A DNA stretch of 64,000 nucleotides from Campylorhamphus procurvoides (lineage: Eukaryota > Chordata > Aves > Passeriformes > Dendrocolaptidae), in assembly GCA_013396655.1 (NCBI GenBank), contig WBMV01008571.1:558001-622000 (forward strand), read 5' to 3'. The position numbers and the translations under genes were made by a program. The notes beneath the pieces are model-generated. The model saw only the letters and a list, made by a program, of their open reading frames with translations, was not told where the DNA came from and did not search any database. This document shows, one piece after another, positions 27,801 through 39,548 of this stretch; position 1 is the first letter of the stretch; each line of letters starts with the position of its first letter.

Positions 27801-28765
27801 CGTTTATTTTTAGGATATTATTTCATGATAGCCTTGATAACCCAACTTCTACATACTCTAACACTTAGGAACATAACCTATTTTCTTCCTCAGTCTATTG
27901 CAAGCCCTGTTTCCTCTTTCTGTTTCCTGAGTTTTTTGGGTTTGTTTTTTTTCCCAGATTTTGTAAATTTTTACCAGTTGCAGAATTTGGCTTTACACAG
28001 AAACTCTGCTGCACCCTTAGCCCTGTTTCACCATGTGCAGCAGGGGACTAGGCACTATACCTGTTTTATCCTTCTTTGTCCTCCTTTACATCTTACATTT
28101 TCACGAGCAAACATTTGTAAGCTGAATTCATGTTTTTATGGGAGCAAATTATACATCCACTGATTCCAAAGTATCAGGCAATGGTACTCATATCACACTC
28201 TGCGTGGAGCTGCCTGGTCATGCAATGCTCATTTCCCCTCTAACTGTTCAGGTATGTCGGAATTAATTTAAAATCACATGCAATACTTATTTAGTGTTGC
28301 CCTTGCATGTAAACTACGATCATGAACCACATGATTGAACAAGGCAGAAATACCAGTCCTGTTAATAGCAGCTTTCTACCATGAGAAACATGTATAATAC
28401 CACTTTTCAGGGCTGTTCCCTAACTTATAATGTTAACTTTTTTGTTGTTATTCAGAAGATGTTTTTGGTGTCTGGAAAAATGCCATGTGCTATCTCAGAC
28501 ATAAAGGAGTCAAGCAAATAAACCACACTGGAGAAACTCCCTCTGTGATTTGCTTAAGTAGCAATTTATGTGAATAGCAAATCAGCTGCTCATCTCAGTT
28601 AGAAGACAGTCACAGCCAAAGTAGCATATCATAAAGGCCATACCATAAAATGTGGATTCAGAATTTCCCTAAATTCTATTTACAGAAGAAAGTGCTGAAT
28701 GAAGATCCAGAGGATCTCCTTCCTATCTATGGCAACATCTGTTTCTTACATGAAATTGGTCTTCA
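24859..28765. other. Non-coding stretch, no gene seen
   Basis: No gene is seen. It contains a perfect 12-base inverted repeat at 25074-25106, described separately. Otherwise it is ordinary AT-rich DNA with short open frames that lack known domains. Confidence 0.62.
25074..25106. repeat. Perfect 12-bp inverted repeat (hairpin)
   Basis: The left arm TTCATCTATGCA (25074-25085) and right arm TGCATAGATGAA (25095-25106) are perfect reverse complements around a 9-base loop. In RNA the stem could extend to about 16 pairs with G-U pairs at the base. That is short for a microRNA precursor, and there is no T run after it. Confidence 0.85.
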
Positions 28766-28852
28766 AGACATTTAATCTTTTTATAGTCATTTCTCCATCT
28801 ACAAATGGACATAACAAAACTTACATTCCTTTATAAAGTGCTTAATTCTAAG
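28766..28852 (+). repeat. MIR-like ancient SINE, plus orientation
   Basis: The order of blocks follows the MIR 3' half: ACATTTAATCTTTTT, CATTTCTCCATCTACAAATGG (one base under 21 in the family's 'tttcctcatctgtaaaatgg' core), ATAACAAAACTTACATTCC and TATAAAGTGCTTA (family 'gtaaagcgctta'). Divergence is high, and the call rests on block order rather than identity. Confidence 0.45.
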
Positions 28853-30155
28853 AATGAGAAGAGTTATATTAAAAAAAAGTCACATTTTTATCACTATTGT
28901 TACTCTTAGGCTAACACAGGCAAGAATGTTTGTCAAATTATGGATTTAATGAGATATGCTTACCAAAAGTAAGCAGGGATGCTGGCAGAAAAAAGCCCCA
29001 TATACTACTCCATAAAGTTGGTCCTATTGACAAAATCAATTGATACATAAATGCTCCTGATAAATTCTGGGGCTTTCTTACATAACAAAAGCTTCATGCC
29101 ATCCCTTAACAACGAGCAGAAGAGCAACCCAGGATGGACACTGAACACTACTCAGTTTAAAAGATTCCAGGGTCACAACACGGAAACATATCCAACACAT
29201 TTGCCCTGCAGGATCTCAGTGCGCACAGATGGCAGCAACAACCACTTCCACCGTTCACAGTACACGGGGAAACAAACAACTTGATTTGGATACATCCCAC
29301 CAGCATCCCAGCTGTTCAGGAAAAGCCATTGGGAGACTCCTTTGAAAAGCAGGTGGCCAAACTCAGTGTGGACAGAAGCAATGGGGTAAGAGAGAAGTTA
29401 AGCACGGACATCAAAAACTGCTGTTATAAATCACACTACTGTGAAATCTAGTAATGTACAGCCTGTAATTGGTTTCATAATGCTATGCTTGTCCCACGTC
29501 AAGGAAAATAGCTGAGAAGATGTAAAACCAAGTGAGGAGATGTCAGTTTCACAGTTAAATTGCTGGACTTGGTAAGATACTTGTACCTTAAGTCCCCTTA
29601 ATATGTTAGCAAAGCAAATTTTTCCACTTACTGAATCAAATTGTACACACTACACCACTTTATCCCTCAAGCTCATTTTCTGACTAAGCAATGTTCACCA
29701 CTAAGTGTAGCCCAGCCTTCATTCACATTTGCACTGGCATATAGCAAATATGAATTCAAGCCACACTTTGTTGGCCTTTTCATGTCTAAAACATCATGGA
29801 AATGCGCAGCACGAGTGCAAGATTTTCTACATTTAGTAATTCATATTTTATTATAAAAATAAATCATTTGCCATCAGGGTTAGACAATATTTGGAAAAAA
29901 CTGGAGTACATGATCAACACTGTAAAAAAAATTCAGTAAGGATCTGTAAAAGTCAAAAAAAGATACCGTCTTCCTAATTCTGGTAAGAATGTGTCATTAT
30001 TAAACCACACAAATAGCAACAATAAAAATCATGAATGTTAAAGAACCTTCTACACTGGTAAACTTCAGTTTATATTTTATTAAAATTTCTCATTCCTGTG
30101 ACATTTTCTTTGGGAGGCTCTCAAACTACCTCATAACATGCCCACAAAATACATT
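28853..30155. other. Non-coding stretch, no gene seen
   Basis: AT-rich DNA without recognisable genes or repeats. A frame at 29051-29284 (+) has no known domain. Confidence 0.62.
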
Positions 30156-30240
30156 GCTTATCTACTTTACAGATGAGAAAATGAAGCAAAGCATAATTAA
30201 TTAACTCTTCTAAAGTTGTAATCATCCCTAATACAGAGAT
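30156..30240 (-). repeat. MIR-like ancient SINE, minus orientation
   Basis: CTTATCTACTTTACAGATGA and GAAAATGAAGCAAAGC followed by AATTAACTCTTCTAAAGT track the reverse-complement MIR core (tttacagatgaggaaactgaggc ... ttaagtaacttgcccaagg) in order. It is short and diverged. Confidence 0.45.
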
Positions 30241-32192
30241 CAAAGATAGACTGTTGCCATCCTGGGAATAAGGGAACAAAAGCAGAGAAGCAAAGTTAAC
30301 CTCAGTCTGCCAATGCCATGGTATATCAGCAATAAACCTCCTTCTTGCAGGGTGCTAAGAGACTGATTTAAGATTAATCTGTCAAATATGCCCACCTCTC
30401 TCAAGGCCATAGGCAGAAGGATGTGCCACTAAGACAAATGATGAGCTCCCACTCTACAGTGTCACTGGCCTTGTTGCTTGCAATCAGAATGGCTACAAAA
30501 TGGTACTGAACTGCCAACTTAAGCCTTCAGAGAGAAGAACAGAGGATGCATGAGGTACATCTGGGGCTGAGAATAATACCTTGTCATGGTGGGAAAAATC
30601 TGTTCCCTCCAAAGCACTCAGCTTCTCCAATGAGCTGGAGGTTAAAAACAATCCTGCAAAATAACTGATGACTTCATCAAATATACAGGGAACTCAAGGC
30701 TGAAATGTCTATTTTGCTTGACAAGCGAAGCAGACACACTGAGAGGGAGTGAGTAAAATACATTAACTCCAGACTTAGTGAGAGGATATCAGAAAACATT
30801 CTGAGTTTTCAGAAAACCTTCTTTGTAATTCCAAAAGCGTATGCTAGGCAGTTAGGATAAATCTTTGACTGGCTTCTTTTGCCAAAAACAACTGCAGATT
30901 ACCAAAACATAAGCCCTATGGTAGGCCTGCATCATCAGCACACACAAAAACTTGTATTATCCCAGGGCAACAAGTCCACCATTTTCAGAAACCTGAGGGA
31001 TGTAGTTTTGGTGGTCCCTACATCCAAAGTCAGTGGTTAGATACTTTAACCACAGCGTAACCAAGACTTCAATCAAATGCAATACAATCACAGAGCAGTA
31101 AAATTCAGCTTTGGTCTAGAAAACTCCCTCACCAATATTCTTCGTGGTATCACTAACATTCAGTATATTTGAAGGTTTCTAAACATGCCAGATTTCCTTA
31201 CCATCAGGCATGATGTATAGTACTTCACAGCTTAAAAGCACCCATTGATTTGCAGGGACATTGCCTGCAGAACATGCAACCAGGGAAACAGCAAATTAAC
31301 TGCAATGCCAAATAATAAAAGTAGTAACATGGGATAGGAACATTTGGACAGGTAATAGCCCTGAAGGATCAAGCCCAGGAGTTGCAGGGAATCAGAAGAT
31401 GAATATAACCTAGCAGCATCATACAATGACAGTAGAAGTACCCAGGGTGTCTGAAAAGGAGCTCTAAGGCATGGGCAGCTACTCCTCTGGTCTGTTCAGT
31501 GCTACTGAGGCTCCTGGGTAGCGCATTCCACAGGGAAGTGATTCCATGAGAGTAAGCTCGTGGTCTGAATGACCAGCAATCTAGAAAGTATGATACAAAC
31601 TTAGGAAAAGTTCAGAGAAATTGGAGCCATCCAATCTTTGCAGTAAGTGGAGTCTGTACTTCTGCAACTCAAGATGGAATAAACGAAACAGAACACAAAA
31701 GACAGTGAGCAAGTTGACTCTGCTTGAGGCCAGGAGCAAGACAAGGGGAGACCCCAGGGCCCCAGCCAAGCCCACAGAGATACATTCTGCAGCCCTGAGA
31801 CCCTCCATGAAGACACTGCAGAAGAACAGAGTTCACCCAACTGATGTAGGGCAATAAAGCAGATACGTGCCCAGGAGATGTCTTGGTACAATGACAAAAT
31901 TCTAAGACCACATGACAAACTTGAAAACCAGAAGCTTACTGAACTTTTTTCTCCCTCTCCTTTTACATTTCCTCATCCTCCATAATTTTAATAGAATTCC
32001 AGGAATTTGAAATATACATAAAAATATATTGTTACAGCTATTATCTCCGTACTACCCGTTTCACAGTGAACTCTGTACAATGCATTAAAACTCCAAAGTA
32101 ACGTGCCATCAGCTCCATCCACTGTGCATTTCATTTTTCCTCATACTAGCCTTCCCACCCTGCTCCCAGTTTCTTACTTTTCTCTTTTGCCC
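30241..32192. other. Non-coding stretch, no gene seen
   Basis: No gene is recognised. The part at 31440-31900 is somewhat richer in G+C and has overlapping open frames on both strands without known domains. A faint CR1-like feel around 31480-31530 is too weak to call. Confidence 0.58.
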
Positions 32193-32655
32193 CTCTCTAC
32201 AAGGACATTGAGGCACTGAAGCATGTCCAGAGAAGGGCAATAGAGCTGGTAAAGTTTCATGGGAAGTGACTGAGGGAGCTGGGGTTGTCTAGCTTGGAGA
32301 AAGGGAGGTGTAGATTGGGTACCTTACTCCTCTCTACAAGTACCTGAAAGGAGGTTGTAGTGAGGTGGGGGACAGACTCCTCTCCCAGGTAACAAGCGGT
32401 AGGACAAAAGAAAATGTCTTCAGGTTGGACCAGAAGAGGTCTAGAATGCATATTAGAAGAACTTTCTTCATCAAAAGGGTTGTCAAGCACTGGAACAGGC
32501 TGTCCAGGGAGCCACCATCCCTGGAGGTATTTAAAAGATGTGTAGACATAGCACTTGGGGCGATGATTTAGTGGTGGGCTTGGCAGTGCTGGGTTAATGG
32601 TTGGACTCCAGGATCTTAAAAGTCTTTTCTAACCTAAACGATTCTATGATTGTGT
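32193..32655 (+). mobile_element. CR1 LINE, 5'-truncated copy (plus)
   Basis: A clear CR1 3' region. It opens with CTACAAGGACATTGAGGCAC and CATGTCCAGAGAAGGGCAAT, continues through TACCTGAAAGGAGGTTGTAG and GCACTGGAACAGGCTGTCCA, and ends ATTCTATGATTGTG. The terminal repeat is one good unit plus a mutated one. The frame 32365-32571 carries the reading common to many CR1 copies (KRVVKHWNRLSREP, PSLEVFKRCVD). Such frames are often mis-predicted as host proteins in bird annotations. Confidence 0.95.
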
Positions 32656-34860
32656 AAACAAAAATGGTTAGATGAAAGCCACAAGCTGAAGCATGAGAGA
32701 TACACTTTATCCTTGGTATCAGCAGCATTAAATACATCAGGTAGGAATGAGATATATTGACAGCTGAAAGGTTTGTTCACTTGAGTTCACTTCTACAGCA
32801 AATTTTTTCACTAGATCCACTTTTGAGAAAGTCAAAGTGTAATAAACAGAGTTATTCTCTGTAGGGTTATTGACAAGAAAAAAAGACTTATAAATAGTAT
32901 TGATTTGGGGTGAAATGGTAGAACGTGACAATCAATAGAGCTTAGTCAGATATAAAATAGAAGGAGTCACACAAGTCATGACAGGATTATTGCAGGAGAC
33001 AAATCCTGGTATCAGCTAAGGAAGGGAGGAAGATCTAAATGGGATCCAAAATATAAGCTGTGGATTGCTTTACAGAAAAAATAACTAAACTATTCATTTT
33101 CATGTTTTAATATGTGAAATAGTTTTTATTTCAGCATATTGTCACTGCTGTTTTTCTAAAGCTTTTGAAACAAATTCTTTCCACCTCCATAGTATTTTCA
33201 TTAAATGTCATCAAAGCTCTTTTCAAATCACCGAGAGAAGTATGATTATCCTTATTTAACAGATAATGAGAAGATAGAAAGAGATTGGGTCTACATTTTC
33301 CAAAGCAGTCAGTAATGCTGGGTGCCTTCTGTCTGGATACGCAAATCCATAAAATGAGAGTCCTACAGAAATTAAATTTTCAAAGGTCCCAGGAAATCAC
33401 AACTTTGGTCGATGTCAACAGCTGCTTACAAGTTCCCAAACTCTGGATCAGAGGCTGTGGAGCCAAAAGCTGAGCCTTCACAGCAGCACAGCAAGCTATG
33501 TAAGCACAGTAAGCTCGCTCACAGATATAACAGAGCCTAAAATAGGAGGGATGCTAATTTGCAGACCTCTGTTCTAATTACAAAGCTCATTATTTTTACC
33601 ACTTGAATGACTCAGGGTGAAAAAAACCCAACAACCTCATATTCTGCCACACAAAAGAACTGTACGTCTGCTGGTATTTATACAGTGCCTAACTTCCTAG
33701 CACAACCTCACTCGAAAATCGCAGCAATAATAAGAACAGCAATGAATATTTTTCATTAGTGATTTTACCCATGCACAATCATTTAGCATATTGCCTTTTC
33801 CTAGAATCTGGACCAACAGAAAATAAATTATTGAAAGATCCTAAAATGCCTTACAAATGAAATTTGATACAGAATTAGTTACACTACCAAGGGGAAAGGC
33901 AGCGGTGTTAATAACGATCAACACTACACAAGAATCTATTGCAGCCTGTGAAGAAAACTATTCCATTCAAGGGAGATAAAAATCATATTTTGAAGAACCT
34001 CTTGCACTAATCAGCTAAATAAATGCCGAGAATCAACCTGCAGGATATAGAGAGACTTAGGGAGAAGGGGGCCTTGGAACAGTTTCATTTTTATGAATGG
34101 AACCGTAAGAAGGAGGTTAAGAGAAGGACAGGAGCACACACAACTCCAGTCGTGAGAAAGGCACAGGACAGGCAGGATGGCAATACCACACTGAAATACG
34201 AGCTGGCCAGGAAACCAAGGGTAACGCAGTTGCAATAAAATAAAATAATTTAAAAAAGCCATTGATTTCTATAGAGGGATGCATAGTGACTGAAACAGTT
34301 TAAAAGCTTGTTTAGCTAGAATCACATTTGCAGTCACGGGATTTCTATTGGAAAATGGCACTATCGCCTCCAGAGAGAAAACTAGGACTCAATCACATCA
34401 GGAGGAGGATGGACAAGATGACCTTTTGAAGTCCTCTTCAGCTGTATTTCTGTAAGTCCATATGCAGTGAGAGAAAACACATCTGGATGGGAGCTGCTGA
34501 GGCTTAGGTATTTAAGTTAGAAAATTTTGGCATAAGTCTTTGGCATGAGAAAAACCGCAGGCAATTTTTATATTGGGCTCTGTCTGCCATTAGTGATGTG
34601 ATTCAATCATAAAATGGCATATTCCCCCAACACAAATATATAATAAGGCACCAGAGTAGAAATGTGAAGCTGCTCTCATTATCACAGCTAAGTTCATTTT
34701 GCAGCAAAGCAGTTTACTTTAAGACTTTTTCAGTAATCCAAGTCTAATTATGGAATCAATTTAAAACAATTTTGTAATTAAAAGTACCTGCTGAAAATAT
34801 CTCACAGGCTCAATAATTTAAATGATAGTGTAAAAAGGTAATTAAAATTAAAAAGGCCAA
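32656..34860. other. Non-coding stretch with possible ancient repeats
   Basis: No gene is called. The part 33244-33745 may hold decayed ancient repeats, listed separately. A charged open frame at 34023-34238 (+) ends just before an ATAAAATAAAATAATTT tract and has no recognised domain. The block 34730-34860 is AT-rich with several TAATTA cores and leads into the CpG island. Confidence 0.55.
33244..33745. repeat. Possible cluster of ancient amniote SINE fragments
   Basis: TGATTATCCTTATTTAACAG followed by ATAATGAGAAGATAGAAAG resembles the reverse-complement MIR core. About 430 bases on, TATTTATACAGTGCCTAAC followed by CTAGCACAAC and then AATAATAAGAACAG resembles an old amniote element ending in 'tacagtgcctagcacaat' and an AATAA-rich tail. 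Both are weak, from memory of family consensus, and the middle is unassigned. Confidence 0.28.
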
Positions 34861-35095
34861 ATGAGGCTGGGTCGCTCCTCCACCAGGCGAGTGCTGAAGG
34901 ACGTCGCATTTGCAGACCCGAGCCTCCTGCTTCCTCCCCAAATTTCTGCTTTCCCCAGCTACATCGGGATTTCACACTAAGAGTCATCCAAGAGATGCCT
35001 GAGCGGACCGCGGCGGGGCAAGCCTTTTTTTCTTTTCTCCCTTTTTTTCCCTTCCCCCTAATTAAAAAAATTACGCTGTTTCACAACCGAGCTGT

Positions 35096-35101
35096 ACTTA
35101 C
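35096..35101 (-). promoter_or_regulatory. Candidate splice donor of a minus-strand first exon
   Basis: On the minus strand the sequence reads CTCTGT followed by GTAAGTAC, a perfect GTAAGT donor core. The GC-rich island lies immediately upstream in that orientation. An exon would end at 35102 and extend into the gap. Exon-side bases (CTGT) are not consensus, so the case rests on the intron side and on position. No downstream exon has been identified. Confidence 0.35.
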
Positions 35102-35200
35102 ACAGAGCCGGCGGTCCCTAGCCGGGGCCGGGATGAGGCTCCCTGCTCCGGGGGGTGCCGAAGGCTTGGGGGGCTCGGGGGGCAACTTTGCCCACTCCCG

Positions 35201-35524
35201 NNNNNNNNNNNNNNNNNNNNNNNNNNNNNNNNNNNNNNNNNNNNNNNNNNNNNNNNNNNNNNNNNNNNNNNNNNNNNNNNNNNNNNNNNNNNNNNNNNNN
35301 NNNNNNNNNNNNNNNNNNNNNNNNNNNNNNNNNNNNNNNNNNNNNNNNNNNNNNNNNNNNNNNNNNNNNNNNNNNNNNNNNNNNNNNNNNNNNNNNNNNN
35401 NNNNNNNNNNNNNNNNNNNNNNNNNNNNNNNNNNNNNNNNNNNNNNNNNNNNNNNNNNNNNNNNNNNNNNNNNNNNNNNNNNNNNNNNNNNNNNNNNNNN
35501 NNNNNNNNNNNNNNNNNNNNNNNN
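35201..35524. other. Assembly gap (324 Ns)
   Basis: A run of Ns inside the GC-rich island. Apparent open frames that cross it on both strands are artefacts of the Ns. Confidence 1.
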
Positions 35525-35700
35525 CAGCCCCGCCGCGGCGCACACGCAAGGCAGCCGCGGGCAGGGATGCGGCGCCCCGCCGCGCCCGCACCGCGCCGTG
35601 TCCCGCAGCGGGACTGCCCCGGCCGCCGGGACACTCGCTGCCCCGCTCCGGGGGGCCCCGAGCACTTCCAAAGGCAGAGGAAGGCGAAGTTAAGGCTTCG

Positions 35701-38700
35701 CCTCTGGTGGTTTCTGGTGGTTTTCCCCTCAGAAAGGGGCTTCACGGTGGGCAGCTCTGAGGGAGCATCTTTAGGATGCCCTATGCTTCATCACGTAGGC
35801 ATAAGGTTAGATATGAGACACGGTTTACAAACGCTGGTAGCAGTGCCACATCATTCACAGTTTTTGGGAGTGGGAAGGTGTATTCCAGAGCACACTCACC
35901 CACCAGCTGCCATTGGAGAAAAGCAGGATGCCTGGGCCTGCCTGCTGAAGCAATTTGCTGTTGGGAAGCAGCATCCAGCTGGATTTAGACAATCTGTGAA
36001 ATTCACTGCCACTAATCACTGAATCAGAGACACTGTCTCGTGGCTTCAACAACTGTGGTACAGCTCTGTGTATCCTGGTGCCATTCACAGTGTGCTGTTA
36101 AGGATATTGCCCCTTTGCCCTCAGCTAGGTACTGTGGGTTTTCCCTTGGTCAGAGGTAGCAGAAGGCATCCTCTAGCCAAAGAGGCTGCAGAGATGGTGC
36201 TGGTGAAGCAGATTAAGGTGTGTGGCACACTGCTGGGTCACAGTGAGGGGAAGAAAACCTGGGAGATATTTGTAATGAAACATACCTGGGCTCAGTGCAA
36301 ACCCAAAGGTATGTGGGGGTCCTACTAACAGCATGTGGAAATAGCACATCCTGATGCTTCCAAGTTAAGAGTCAATACTGGTAAAGTTGGAGTTCCTTTC
36401 AAGTGTCTCAGCTACCTGATGCTTTCTCCTCCAACTTAAAACTTAAGGCTGCTCAAGAGGGATTTTACCTCAAATCATCTATCAGTTCAAAGATGAGTGG
36501 AGGAAGCGTAGTTCTTTATCTCCTCTGGGGAAAATGGGCATCTCATAGTGAAATACAGGTATTCTGTTAAGAAAGGAAAAGTGCATGGCCAATTTTCAGC
36601 TAAGAGCATGTATTATCTCTGAGATACCTTCACTGCTCCTTTTAAACAGGAAAATTTGGACACTATAGAGCCTTTTAGCCAAGTATAATTTCATGACCAG
36701 GTGATTGTTCACCTCCCCAGCCAGCCCAGAGAGGGAGTTCAGGTTAGTAATAGCTCTCTTAAGCCACATGAATACAACATGGGCACAGTTACATGATAGA
36801 AATGTTCTTTAGAGGCAATAAGCTAGCGACTACTGTGAATGGCAGGACAGAGCAATAATGCAGAAATTCCTATTATCTGTAATAATAATGGTTAGGTAGC
36901 TTTAATTTTTAAAATCAAAATAGCAAAAGGTAATGTCTCTAGCAAGCTAGTGCTATTCCTGTTTTGTATTGATTAAAATGCTAGATGCTGGATGCAATGT
37001 CTGCCTTCTATGTGGATGGAGGCACCCAGATACACAAGGCCTTCCAAGGAGGAAGAGACAAATGAAATAATGTCTGACAGCACTGATAGGCACTACTTAA
37101 TCCTTGTTTCTGTCAATTACTCCTATTCCCACATGTCCATCTGTGCCTCTGACACCATCCAGCCTGAAGAAGGACATCTAAGTGCCCCAGGCACCCATCA
37201 GCCACCCCGCTTGAGCAAGAGTACCACTGCTCCAAACTGCACAAGGGAATCAAGGTTTGCTTGTGCAGCTCTTCTTCAAGATCTTAATGAACAGTAAAAA
37301 TTCACCTCTTGCTGAGCAGCGCATAGATGTAGAATGCAGGATGGTGGCAGTGGCTGAAAGGGGCTGGGGTGGCTGGCCCCCATTGACTGAAGGAGTTTGG
37401 CAGGTATCCTTGTCAGCCAAGAGCAAGGAAGGGTGTCTGCAGCCGAGGAAAGCCTAAACTGAGTGAGGAGCAGCACGAAGTGGAGTAGGATGAAGCCTGA
37501 GGCAATCCCAACCACAGAGAGGCAGAGGGGAAGGAGCTGCTTTGCTTTGGCTTGGACTTCATTTCTGGAAGGGGTAGATTGCCTGAAGGGCTACAACACC
37601 TCTGTGACCACAACTGACATCTGTAATCAATTTTAGTGCATCCTACTGAGGTGAAGTGGGACCAGAGCAGTGATCAGCGGGATGGACACGAAGCTCTGAG
37701 CTGCCGTTACCTAGCACAGGCTGTAAAATACAGGAGGATTTATCTCCTGATGATCCACCCCAGTGTTTCACAGTCACACACGTCATGATTTTTATGCCTT
37801 CCTACACTTCGTTGCCCCTCCACTATGCATTTTAAACAAGTTTACAGACGTGCCTCAAACCTGTAGGGACTAACCCTGAATTGCCTCCTGTGGGGATAAC
37901 CCCGCACTGGTGCTGGTGCAGACAGGCTGGAAACAAGTCAGGGAGATGATATGACATTTCTTTGCTCCACATATACTCACAGAGCTGCCTCCATCCCCCT
38001 GCACTGCTGCTGCAGATAAAAATGCTTCTTCTTAGCAGCCACCCCCAGAATGAAGACGGAAAGTGCCAGCGTTCATCTGCACCCACCAGACACAGGTTCC
38101 TGTTGTTTGGGCACATCAACATCGAGGTGGTGCTGGTAGTGGGGAGAGATCGCTGCTTCCTCATGGCAGGTTGTGGGTGCTGCCATGTGGTGAGAGACGT
38201 TTCTGGCCAGCTTCACTCTCTTTGGAGGGAGAGGGTTTCAGCTCCCCTCCAGCTGGTGCATGCAGCCGGCTCCTGGCTGCTTCTAGCAAGTGTGGGGTGG
38301 GCATCCCAGCTAGACTCTGGCTCTCTGTGGGCTTACCGCTTATCTTCTCCTGGGGCTTTGTAATCATCTTCACAAATAAACAATTGCGTGTATGTTCGTA
38401 GTTACAGGATTTTATTTTTATCTTGCTATACACACTCATCTATTTCATTCTCTTATTTTTATCTTCCCACATGCATTCATTTATTTGATTATTTCGAGAT
38501 TCTTACTGAATAAAAAGGCTAGATTGAAACATTCAGTTAAATGCATCCAATCCATAAAGCAGCCCCTCGCTCCAAGCAAAGTGACAAGAGCGGCAACACT
38601 GACTCTGCTCAGGACTAGGGAACATGAGGACCATTTCCACCCTACACAGCCTTTGGCCCTGAGTACTTAAATGCAATGTAAGAATTCTCTCTCTGTGTGA

Positions 38701-38999
38701 AGGTGTAGGAAGTGTCTTTCAAAGCATCCAAGGCAATGTGAGAGTCCATGTCACTACCAATCCAAGTGGTGCTCTTCAGTGTGAACCTGTGTCTCACAGC
38801 TGCTGCTGTGTCACGTGGAAATGGTTGAAGATGCTTAAGAATGCAAAACCAGGGCAAAAGGAGGACAAGAGGAGCCAAACCTGCTGAAGTCTCATTCACG
38901 CTGCTCACTGGGAAGGTGTCTGGACTAAATTATTTCCAGAACTGCCAACAGGTTTTGTTTCAAAGGAAACAAATTTGTTCACTTTAGCAAAGAGCTAGG
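35701..38999. other. Stretch right of the CpG island, no gene recognised
   Basis: No gene is recognised. The segment 36125-36308 (+) has a pyrimidine-rich acceptor (GCCCCTTTGCCCTCAG) before it, a donor-like AAAG|GTATGT after it and an open frame, but no known domain. It could be a chance pair or a second exon of a plus-strand transcript. The part around 37330-38360 is a little richer in G+C and has open frames on both strands, without known domains. Confidence 0.55.
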
Positions 39000-39548
39000 G
39001 AATTAACAAACTCACTCAGTCCTCCACCATCCCCTGGCATGAAGGGGAGGAGAATTGGAAAAAAAAAAAGAAGAAACTCATGGGCTGAGATCAGAACAGT
39101 TTAATAATTGAAACAAAATAAAATATAATAAGAATACTGATGATAATTAGAATGAGAAGGACGGAAAAAGAAAGAGAGAGAGGAATAACCCCAGGAGAAA
39201 CAAGTGATGGACAACACAGTTGCTCAGCACCCCTGACTGATGCCCAGCAGTGATGGATGGCTCCCGGCCAACTCCCCCAGGTGTATATACTAAACATGAC
39301 TCTCTCTGATGTGGAATATCCCTTTGCTCAATTCAGGTCAGTTGTCCTGGCTGTCCTCCCTCATGGCCTCTTGTGCAGCTCCTCACCGGCAGAGCATGGG
39401 AAACTTGAAAGTCCTTGACTTAGAGAAAGCACCACTTAGGAACAACTAAAACAGCAGTGTGTTATCAACATTATTCTCATACTGAATCCAAAGCACTGTA
39501 CCAGCCACTAAGAAGAAATTCAACCCTATCCCATCCAAAACCCGGACA
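39000..39548 (-). mobile_element. Solo LTR of an avian endogenous retrovirus (minus)
   Basis: Read on the minus strand, it begins at 39548 with TGTCCGGGTTTTGGATGGGA, close to the TGTCCTGGTTTCAGCTGGGA start of an LTR family abundant in birds. Other shared blocks in order are GAATAATGTTGATAACACAC, CAAGGACTTTCAAG, GACAGCCAGGACAACTGACC, GGGATATTCC, a TATA box AGTATATA (39283-39290), GGGGGAGTTGGCCGGGAGCC, a polyadenylation signal ATTAAA (39100-39105) and the T run near 39060-39070. The last bases toward 39000 have drifted from the family, so the 3' end is approximate. No internal retroviral sequence is seen on either side, so it is a solo or truncated LTR. Confidence 0.82.

Larger units (their letters stand above)
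34861..35700. promoter_or_regulatory. CpG island, probable promoter, interrupted by an assembly gap
   Basis: This is the only CpG-dense part of the window. The right flank of the gap has about 25 CpG dinucleotides in 35525-35665, and the left flank from about 35105 is also GC-rich with repeated CCGGGG motifs. The rest of the window is CpG-poor, as expected for methylated vertebrate DNA, so an unmethylated promoter island is the simplest reading. The core is missing (Ns at 35201-35524). A consensus donor on the minus strand at its left edge suggests a minus-strand first exon, but islands are often bidirectional. The gene it serves cannot be named. Confidence 0.75.

Noticed and set aside
31440..31560. 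Faint CR1-like or LTR-like words
   Set aside because: Too few consecutive matches to a remembered consensus; could be chance.
32257..32549. Minus-strand frames over the 32.2 kb CR1
   Set aside because: Antisense of a CR1 copy on the plus strand.
34023..34238. 71-codon charged plus-strand frame ending before an ATAAAATAAAATAATTT tract
   Set aside because: It looks somewhat like the end of a processed copy of a gene, but no family is recognised and the A-rich tract is not a clean poly(A) tail.
35081..35760. Long open frames on both strands across the CpG island
   Set aside because: They are open only because 324 Ns cannot be translated; flanking parts are GC-rich low-complexity Pro/Ala/Arg readings.
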